Below are positions 57,872-64,000 of a stretch of 64,000 nt of DNA, one piece after another. Below the pieces are notes generated by a model. It saw only the letters and a program-made list of their open reading frames with translations. It ran no database searches and was not told where the DNA came from. Location: assembly GCA_013398175.1 (NCBI GenBank), contig VZRZ01001959.1:1-64000 (forward strand), in the 5' to 3' direction. The position numbers and the translations under genes were made by a program. Origin of the DNA: Climacteris rufus. Lineage: Eukaryota > Chordata > Aves > Passeriformes > Climacteridae. How positions within the stretch are numbered: the stretch's first letter is position 1; every line of letters begins with the position of its first letter.

Positions 57872-59785
57872 CACAGGATTCTAGATGCTTGCTCACACTG
57901 AAAAGAAGGTTGCTTGAACCATGTCTGAAAAACTGAAGGTTGGGTATGTATTGACATTATCAGTAAAAGGAACCTTTCCTAGAATGAGGGGTTGGAGCTC
58001 CTGGAAAGTGCTGATTTGAGTATTAGGTTGTTGAGTGTGTAATGAAAATTAGATGTTACACACTACAGGTCTTAATGCAAAGTGTTGGGCTGGAAATGAG
58101 ATCAGAAAATGTCCCAACCTGTTGCTTTCTTTTGCATATTTCATCTTTTCTTCAAGCTGTCATTTCTTAGAAATTCCTCTCAACTTATCATTTTATTAGA
58201 TGCTTACTGCATCATAGAATTAATAGAATCATAGAATTGTAGTCCTCTTCACAAGTCCTCTTCCCTGCTCAGGACAAATTATGCTGGTTTATTGAAATTG
58301 TTCAGCCAGAAAGCTTTCAAATACAGTGATACTTGAGGTCACGGTTTTTTTTCTTTGAGGAAGACATAAAAACAAGTCATCATATAGCTGACTCATTTCT
58401 TGAAGCATTTGGGAAATAGATAAGAAAATTGTAGCTCAACCTCACTACAAGTTTTTTCAAGAATGAGTAAGCCAGTGCATTTCTCCATACTCTGATAAAG
58501 TTCCTGTCTCACAGGCAATCTTGGGATAGAGTATAAACACAATGATAGATGTGAAGGGATTTCAGAGAAAAGCAGTTTGGTTATCAACACATTTACCAGT
58601 TTAAATCTACCTTATACTGGTTACCTTAGTCAAAGTACCTGTGTGTATATCAAAGATTGGTGACCAGATCAGCCTGTCTACCTAACAAAGGCTTAGATTT
58701 TTGACAGATTCCCAATCATACAGAAATTCTACAAATACTGCCATAGTTAATTCAAAATACTTCTAGATTTCAAGAAAGAAATGGGGAATACTCTTCCCAT
58801 AGGAAACTGATGACAGACTTGATTCCAATTTCATAAAAATAGCAGTAGGTTTTCCCTTATGACATACAGTGTTTCAGCTGCATGATCTTGATATTTTTCA
58901 TTTATGTTTTTCATTTTATTGAAATGAAGATGCAGCTTTCCTAAGGTAAATGCTGAGAAACTAATGGCCCCTCTAGATTCTGGTTCAATATTTCAATACA
59001 ACTTTTATTGGGCAAGTTAGTTGAAAACATTTTTTGAAAGAAAAATATTATCATATCAGTTTTAAATTTTCAATGTGAATACAGCAATAAGTAATCAAGC
59101 CATCTGCATGTATTGGAAGCCTGTTTCCAAATCACCCAGCAGAAATTTTATTCTCTATTCAGACTTTGATATTGTTGATTTTTCGGACTGTACATCTTTG
59201 CAGTCGAAGATACTTGTTCCAAACCCAAAATATCACCAAAGGAATTTCTTGCCTTTTGTTACTTAATTATGTTGAAATTAATATAGAGAAACTGGATATT
59301 GCATTAATGATATTAACAATCAGAGTAGAATGCTATTAGGGAAGTTTCTCCGTGCTATTTATCCTGCTCCAAGCCATCTGGAGGCATATGAATGTGTCAT
59401 TGGAATAATTAAGAAATATCAAGAACAAAATGGTTTTAAATGAATTTTAATGACAAAACTAATTAGGGGACCATTCCCATAACACACAACAGTCACTGCA
59501 CGTTACTAATGTGTCACAAATGAACTTTTGCAGGATAAATGGCATATTTTGTAAATTCATCTCTCAGCAGTATCTTTCTGGATTTTTATGTTTATTTTTG
59601 ATTCTAGAAAATATGGGGATCTTTTGGGATTAGTGTGTCTGAGGTGCATGACAGATTTTCTTTTAACAATAGTGCTTTCATATTTTTAAAATAAAAAGGT
59701 TAAACCTCATTCTCTTACAATAGTTGATAGAGTGGTCTCAGTATTTCTTCAATTAATTTTGACATTTAGTAAATATAAGCTGAAA
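57872..59785. other. No gene seen; tiny CR1 terminus remnant
   Basis: At 58211-58239 the sequence ATCATAGAATTAATAGAATCATAGAATTG resembles only the terminal repeat of a reversed CR1, with no CR1 body attached. Around 59330-59540 the sequence is rich in homeodomain-type ATTA/TAAT sites and may be conserved non-coding DNA. No coding evidence. Confidence 0.45.
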
Positions 59786-60270
59786 AATCACAGAATCATA
59801 GAATAGTCTGGATTGGAAGGGACCTTTAAAGGTCAACTATTCCAACCTCCCTACACTGAACAGGAACAACAGATCTACAGCTAGATCCAGTGTCTCAGAG
59901 CTCTGTTCAAACTCAGCTTGAACACTTCCAGGGAGGGAAAGTGTTCCACCACCTCTCTGGGAAACCTGGTCCAGTGTCTCACTACCCTCACTGTAAAAAA
60001 CTTCTTTCTTATAACTCACCTAAATCAAACTTCTTTTAGCTTAAAACCATTACCCCTTGTCATATTACAACAGGTTCTGCTAAAAAGTACCTCCTGGTTT
60101 GTTATAGGCCCTCTTTAGGTACTGCAAAGCCACTCTAAGCTCTCCCAGAAGCCTTCTCTTCCCCAGGCTGAACAGCCCTGACTCTCTCAGCCTGTCCTCA
60201 TAGGAAAACCGCTCTGTCCCTCTGAGCATCTTCATGGCTCTTCTCTGTATCATTCCAGCAAGTTCACATC
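59786..60270 (-). mobile_element. CR1 LINE, 3' part, reverse orientation
   Basis: Starts AAATCACAGAATCATAGAAT and passes through GGATTGGAAGGGACCTTTAA, AACACTTCCAGGGAGGG, CACCACCTCTCTGGGAAACC, TGTAAAAAACTTCTTTC, AAAACCATTACCCCTTGTCA, TTCTCTTCCCCAGGCTGAAC, CTCTCTCAGCCTGTCCTCAT and GCTCTTCTCTGTATCATTCC. About 485 bp of CR1 3' region, of the subfamily with TCCACCACCTC / CCATTACCCCTTGTC wording, different from the copy at 38121. Confidence 0.93.
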
Positions 60271-62121
60271 TTTTCTTCCCTTTTCATCTGCCTTTTTAAT
60301 GGGAACTGTTTGATCCTTTCTGCTATGTGTACATTTACATGTAGCCAATGATACCTCTACTATGGGTTCTTCTAAACCATTCCTGGTGCCAGCTAGTTGA
60401 AGAAAATGCTTTCAAAGGATGCAGTATGCTTTCAGTAATCAGCAGTAATCATGTAAAGGATAAATAAAAAAGAGGATGTTTTCTTCAGGAGGAAATAATG
60501 AAAGCTGAGCGGTTAACCTTCATTAGCTGAGGACATACGTACAAGTCTTGATGCTGGTTTAAGTATTTAAACATAACTGGTGCCTGATAGCAAATAGATA
60601 GCAATAGATAAAAATAGCAATAGGTTCTGTATGTTTCTTTCTCCTTATGCTTATCCTTTGCTGAGAAAAATCTCTATTGTAATGATTATTTTTGCCGAGT
60701 ACTTTAAAATATCGTAGCTGAACTAGGAATCATTTTATCTTTCTTGGATATGAGATCAAAGAGCATTTTGTGTGGAAAAGCCTATCTGCACATACGATAG
60801 CAACTCTTAGTGCAGAGCACTATGCCAGCCATCTGACTGGAACAACCTTGATTCTTTACTCATAACAAAATCATAGCCCAGAGAATGGTTCTCTCAGAAA
60901 GATTATATGAGATCACTGTGCCTTAGGGATTATTAAAGACCTCTGCACTTGATGGGAATTTTGCAAGTTTCTGCAAGTAGAAGAGTTGTGTAGTCAGGAC
61001 CTCACCAGAGCAATTGTTGTCCTGACTTTATCTCAGCATAAGCATTGCGACTGGAAATAGAAATCTAATATAAGGCAGTGGTGTCATGCTTAAGGCAGGT
61101 CACCAGGCACTTTTTGTTTTAAAATTGTGTTTGAACTTCTTTGTATTTACATGTTGAAAGACCAAACCTAAGAATACTTAAATCTATTGCCATCTTGTGT
61201 ATTTGTTTCTATACAATACGTTAGTAACACTGTAACATTACTGTAAAGCAAAACAGAGCTGAACAGCTCTGATCCATTTAAGCACAAAATTCAAGCTCCT
61301 ATGCTATTAGGCAATTACCTCAAACATTTTTCTTCCAATGATTGTGTATGTGCCCTGTTTCTGTGAAATGCATGTAACCTGAGTCCATTGGAGAACACTA
61401 TGTTTAAATGATTTAAACTACTAAACTGAAAAAAAAATGCACACGAGCAGATTATGCAATATGTGAAAAGCTATTTTATACATTTGATTATGACTTACTA
61501 ATTATTTATTATGGCTAATCTTACAAGGATTTTACAGAAAAAAACATGTACTGCCTAATCTTACTGGGGCTTGAAATCTGACTCTGCATTGAAAGCTACA
61601 TTTAAGGTCAAACTATTCATCTTTTTGATTCTAATAATGAACCACTTAGATAGATAGTTTTTGACCTTCTCTTACAACCTCAATAAACTATTTAGAAATG
61701 TATCATTGATATAAAGTTTGATCACCTTAAAATTATGCTGTTGACATCAAATTCAGTTTGTGTTAATGTTCAGTGATAATTTGCATTACAGGAAAATGTG
61801 TTAGAGGATTTGTGTTTCAGGATTGTGTTAATTAATAATTTTTTGTTTATTTAATAATGATCAACCTTTAAAACATGTGGGGTTTAGAAATTTCATCTTT
61901 TATTCTTGTATCTCAGGTCTACCTACCAAACATATTTCTCCTTTTAAGTCACAAGACAAGCACAACATATATCTATGGAATAAAAACCACTCTCCCTGAG
62001 GACAGCTGAAATTTTAAAAATGCCTGTCAAAAATGACTTTATGTCCTGGAAAGAAACAATTAAAACTGGTTTTTCAACAGAAACTGAAACTTTTACATGT
62101 TGTTTAATATATCAGACAACT
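60271..62121. other. AT-rich DNA, no gene seen
   Basis: About 1.85 kb without recognisable gene or repeat. Small local duplications of ATAGCAATAGATA type lie at 60592-60625. Confidence 0.5.
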
Positions 62122-62126
62122 AGGAC

Positions 62127-63242
62127 TGTGGTAATTTGAGGGGGGTCTGGCTTTTTGGGTGTGGTAGGGGCCAAAAGATAGCTTCTGTAATGAGCTGCCA
62201 GAAGTTTCCACAGCTGTCCAGTCAGGGCCTATCTCTGATGTCTCCTGAAAGACAGATGTGCTGTAAGCCACAGCTAGGCCAATTAGGAAGGAAGGTAACG
62301 CCTCTGTGACAACATACTTAAGAAGCAAACTCGGGAGTACGCAGGCACGTGTCATGTAGCAATAATTATGTAGTTGTTAGGCAGAGGAAAGGAGTACAGC
62401 ATATAAAATAAACAACAGATATGGACACCAGCAAGGCCAGCCAAGAAGAAGGAGGGAGGAGGAGGAGGTCCTTTAATCATTGGAACTGAAACGTCTCCAC
62501 AGCCTGTGGTAAGAGACTGTACCAAATGCAGTGTTTTCCTGTACCCTGAGGGTCCATGAAGGAGCCGAGATCCACCCCACTACGGGGCAGAAGGGAGTGA
62601 ACTCCTACAAGAGAGACTGTGGTCTGGTGGGAATTAGCATGATTGACGAGGTCTTTGCTCCTGGAACCAGGAAGGGAGTCAATTAAGTTAAAAAAGCCTG
62701 GTTTTATTCCTACCCTAAGAGGGACTGGCTCGGCTGTGGGAGAGAGCGATGGGGCAGCAGCAGACTCTGGGCAGGCTGCCTGCCAACTTCTGCGAACCTG
62801 CCACGGTGCCAGAAAAGAGAGAGAATGTCTGTGAATAGGGGAAAGAGACTAAAGAGAAAACCCAACCTCCCTTCCAGGTATTTTGGCCAAGAAGAGAAAA
62901 CATCTGAGGCCTGAAGTAACTAGGAGGAAAAACCCCCTGGGTTCTCTTTACCTTCTGGGAGACTGGGGGAGGGCTGCTGGGAGAGGGGGGAGAAAAGAGG
63001 AAGAGTGTTTAAAAAAATGTTTTTTGCTTGCTCCTTTAACTCTGTAATAAATTCACTTTATCACTTATAAATTTTGAGAGTGTTTTAGCCTGTTTTAATT
63101 AGGGAGTTTTTTCTCTCTCAGTGTCCTTATCTCAGCTTAGTAACACATTCCTTTTTCCCTGTCCATCTGTAGAGTGAGGGGGAAGGGGAAAAAAGTGGCT
63201 CCCTTGGAAGCTTTGGCAGTCAGCCAGGGCTAAACCATGACA
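62127..63242 (+). mobile_element. Solo LTR, ERVL-type, 1.1 kb, with 5-bp TSD
   Basis: A 1,116-bp element with TG...CA ends (TGTGGTAATTTGAGGGG ... CTAAACCATGACA) and exact 5-bp flanks AGGAC (62122-62126 and 63243-63247). It has a long U3, purine-rich 62440-62470 and 62930-63010, an AATAAA signal at 63046-63051, and an R/U5 with TTTTTTCTCTCTCAGTGTCC and a TCTCAGCTTAGTAACAC motif. The TGTGGT start, ...ACCATGACA end and 5-bp duplication are the signature of avian ERVL LTRs. It is the best-preserved LTR here. The open frames at 62104-62355 (partly upstream), 62643-62834 and 62715-62903 are not genes. Confidence 0.92.
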
Positions 63243-63247
63243 AGGAC

Positions 63248-63814
63248 ATAACAATTTGCAATGCAATTGTGTAATCTCATCACATTTATGCATTTGACCT
63301 CACGCATTTGAAGTCTGTGAGACTTCTTATATGCTCATCAGAGAAGGCCAATATTAAATATAAAAAAACCCTTGCTTACCACCCACCATGATTTTTATTT
63401 CAAAGGTCATTGCAATATCTCTGCTTTTATGAAATATGGATAATCTAGCACAGTTATGTAGTAAATTAAACTTTCAAAGTTAAGCTATTTTATACAGCTA
63501 ACTCCTTCAAAATACAATATTAAAAAGAACAGAACTTCCTTAAACGGAATGTCACAATAACAAGTCCTTAAATGGTGTGCAGTGCCTTCTGTTGTTAGTG
63601 ACATTTGGGAAAGGTGAGTCCAAATTACATCAGATGCTGAAAAGGACCATGACAGTGATATGAGAAATGGATAAACTATTCTCCATTTCCAAAGAAGAAT
63701 TTTAAGATGTCTACATGGAGAAAACTAACATACTGTTTAATTTTTCAGCCTGGTAGAGATTCCAGGGATGAGCCCATACAGAACATCTTGACACTTAGCA
63801 GCACATGCTGAGAA
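63248..63814. other. AT-rich spacer, no gene seen
   Basis: Featureless DNA between the ERVL LTR and a further LTR-like block. Confidence 0.5.
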
Positions 63815-64000
63815 ACAGGTGTCACAGTAACGACATGAAAGAAGAGACGAGAGACACCTGTTACTAGCAAGGAGGAAGGAGAAGGAAGGGGCAAGCAAGA
63901 CCCGCCTTGTTTATTTTATATACATTTAGAAATCACTATTCATTGGAGGAAATAAGTTCTTCCTCCCTCAATCACAGTGGTCAAAGGACATGTCCATTAA
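63815..64000 (-). mobile_element. Candidate LTR, minus strand, cut by window end
   Basis: Read on the minus strand: a CCAAT box (plus ATTGG near 63942), a TATA-like GTATATAAAA (63914-63923) merging with AATAAAC (plus TTTATT, 63910-63915), GGCGGGTC, then a pyrimidine-rich U5 of CTTCC repeats and a CTGTGACACC end near 63820. The box order and spacing fit an LTR whose U3 continues beyond the window. No TSD can be tested. Confidence 0.45.

Noticed and set aside
1..64000. CRISPR arrays, prophage or bacterial operons, tRNA/rRNA genes
   Set aside because: Repeats found are eukaryotic retroelements and short tandem repeats; no regular spacer arrays, no GGTTCGAATCC-type B box and no rRNA-like sequence were seen.

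Overview
This window looks like avian nuclear DNA, most likely from a songbird. It is AT-rich, gene-poor sequence of intergenic or intronic character, studded with truncated CR1 non-LTR retrotransposons and many solo LTRs of endogenous retroviruses. The CR1 tails of the type ending in repeats of ATTCTATG / ATTCTGTG, and the ERVL-type and ERVK-type LTRs, are what point to a bird. I found no exon of a cellular protein-coding gene, no tRNA or rRNA gene, and nothing bacterial (no operons, no CRISPR). All longer open frames fall in GC-rich LTRs, in CR1 relics, in a microsatellite, or are isolated chance frames.

Layout. 1-588: minus-strand LTR (family 1, cut by the window edge), then a CR1 tail. 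0.8-11.2 kb: mostly single-copy DNA with two CR1 copies. 11.2-12.1 kb: ERVL-like LTR. 13.7-14.5 kb: family 2 LTR with a 6-bp target duplication. 15.1-15.6 kb: CR1. 19.3-20.7 kb: composite of a minus-strand LTR, a 5'-truncated plus-strand ERVL LTR and a CR1 tail. 23.76-23.87 kb: 8-bp-unit microsatellite. 27.7-28.7 kb: ERVL LTR fragment abutting a CR1 relic that keeps part of ORF2. 30.2-30.6 kb: candidate short LTR. 36.1-38.7 kb: CR1 tail, second family 2 LTR, CR1. 39.6-40.3 kb: CpG-rich block of unresolved identity. 42.2-44.6 kb: two family 1 solo LTRs only 1.1 kb apart. 49.0-49.6 kb: another 6-bp-TSD LTR. 51.3-51.6 kb: candidate short LTR. 54.8-55.5 kb: LTR that still carries its polypurine tract. 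56.5-57.8 kb: longest CR1 copy, with a broken reverse transcriptase. 59.8-60.3 kb: CR1. 62.1-63.2 kb: well-preserved ERVL-type solo LTR with a 5-bp TSD. 63.8-64.0 kb: candidate LTR cut by the window end.

Nothing here forms a working pathway; the window records repeated retroelement insertion. Several LTR boundaries were fixed directly by matching 5-6 bp target-site duplications. The points most worth follow-up are the orphan CpG-rich block with an RFX X-box-like site at its edge, a second pair of X-box-like sites near 53.2-53.3 kb, the LTR-PPT junction at 55.44 kb that implies residual proviral interior, and the paired family 1 LTRs. I did not find a convincing previously undescribed system. 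Family names are recognised by eye and would need RepeatMasker or BLAST confirmation.
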